From: Alkalihalobacterium elongatum
GTDB taxonomy: Bacteria; Bacillota; Bacilli; Bacillales; Bacillaceae_F
NCBI RefSeq assembly: GCF_019024285.1
Contig: NZ_WMKZ01000003.1
Location: forward strand, 124,001 to 188,000
Length of the DNA: 64,000 nt
Direction of reading: 5' to 3'
Within the stretch, counting starts at the first letter, position 1. Every line of letters begins with the position of its first letter. This document shows, in pieces, positions 63,708 to 64,000 of this stretch. The notes under the pieces were generated by a model. That model saw only the letters and a list, made by a program, of their open reading frames with translations, was not told where the DNA came from and ran no database searches. The translations under genes and the position numbers were made by a program.

Positions 63708-64000
63708 TTGTTAACGACAACTTTATCTCAATTCTCATTACGAACAGCTATATATAATGGTTCCAATACTAGAGCACTAGTCCCTGATCTTTTTAAAGGA
63801 TTAGGAGCGAAGCGTGTTGTTTTATTTAGTGACAGAGGACTTGAACAAGCTGGGGTTGTAGAAAAAGTAGCGCAAATGTTTGAATTAACTACAGGAGGCT
63901 CGGGACCAGAACTTGTAGGTATATACTTAGACATTACTCAAGATGCCGAAAGCTCTTCAGTTAATGCGGCAACACGTTATGCAAGAGATGTAGACGCAGA
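63708..64000 (+). CDS. Iron-containing alcohol dehydrogenase, N-terminal part
   Basis: TTG start after GGGGTGATC; 97 codons to the window edge. The N-terminus of an Fe-ADH-type Rossmann domain is visible (AIYNGSNTRALVPDLFKGLG, then AKRVVLFSDRGLEQAGVVEK). The metal-binding half lies beyond the window. Same operon as the aldehyde dehydrogenase. Confidence 0.75.
   Translation, partial: MLTTTLSQFSLRTAIYNGSNTRALVPDLFKGLGAKRVVLFSDRGLEQAGVVEKVAQMFELTTGGSGPELVGIYLDITQDAESSSVNAATRYARDVDA

Overview
The window is low-GC Gram-positive DNA from an endospore-forming Bacillaceae. The grounds are AAGGAGG-type ribosome sites, frequent TTG and GTG starts, a complete gerPABCDEF spore-coat/germination operon, parE-parC, and several CcpA-type cre sites. 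The gene mix (FixABCX electron bifurcation, tryptophanase, a large sulfane-sulfur locus, a cation/Ca2+ antiporter) would suit an alkaliphilic, partly anaerobic genus such as Anaerobacillus or a close relative. That placement is inference; no rRNA or marker phylogeny was possible.

Layout. 1-6.8 kb: SDR enzyme, ParA-type ATPase with a SAP-like partner, a serine hydrolase with an odd active site, DUF456 and Cys-rich proteins, nitroreductase, CaCA antiporter. 7.0-14.0 kb: sulfur locus with a rhodanese-metallo-beta-lactamase protein, a 57-codon ORF with two in-frame TGA codons, a TusA-rhodanese fusion, TusA, a SulP transporter overlapping the ribosome site of a beta-carbonic anhydrase, a DsrE-like protein and three membrane-anchored rhodanese-family proteins. 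Three promoters here carry ATACCC-N4-GGGTAT operators of the CstR/CsoR type, so most of the locus looks like one persulfide-responsive regulon. 14.1-29.4 kb: DUF779/aldehyde dehydrogenase pair, secreted cyclophilin, CBS protein, divergent MurE-like ligase, WG-repeat protein, glutamate dehydrogenase, a secreted GHFCIHF protein and a BmrCD-type heterodimeric ABC exporter. 30.0-35.9 kb: gerP operon plus an Hsp20-like protein, a glycine-zipper membrane protein between GGTGCCAGGCACC repeats, an SDR and an amidohydrolase. 36.3-39.7 kb: fixABCX with overlapping genes. 40-47 kb: PAP2 phosphatase, abasic-site (SRAP/HMCES) protein, a large structured non-coding RNA candidate on the minus strand, a frameshifted CBO0543-like gene, a TolB-like protein, DUF2254 and a CoA-binding protein. 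47.5-52 kb: parE-parC. 52-64 kb: catabolic and accessory genes: TetR/AtoE/acyl-CoA ligase with a 30-bp palindromic operator, a doubled ribbon-helix-helix-like protein, a LAGLIDADG endonuclease broken by an amber codon, tryptophanase, a decayed alpha/beta hydrolase, and a LuxR regulator divergent from an aldehyde dehydrogenase and an iron alcohol dehydrogenase cut by the window edge.

The strongest novelty candidates are: (1) the small membrane ORF at 8249-8422, which reads through two TGA codons, with a bacterial SECIS-like hairpin 22 nt after the second, inside a thiol/persulfide locus; (2) the multi-stem RNA at about 42447-42822 ending in an intrinsic terminator; (3) the ParA/SAP-like pair and the glycine-zipper protein, neither of which I can assign to a known system.
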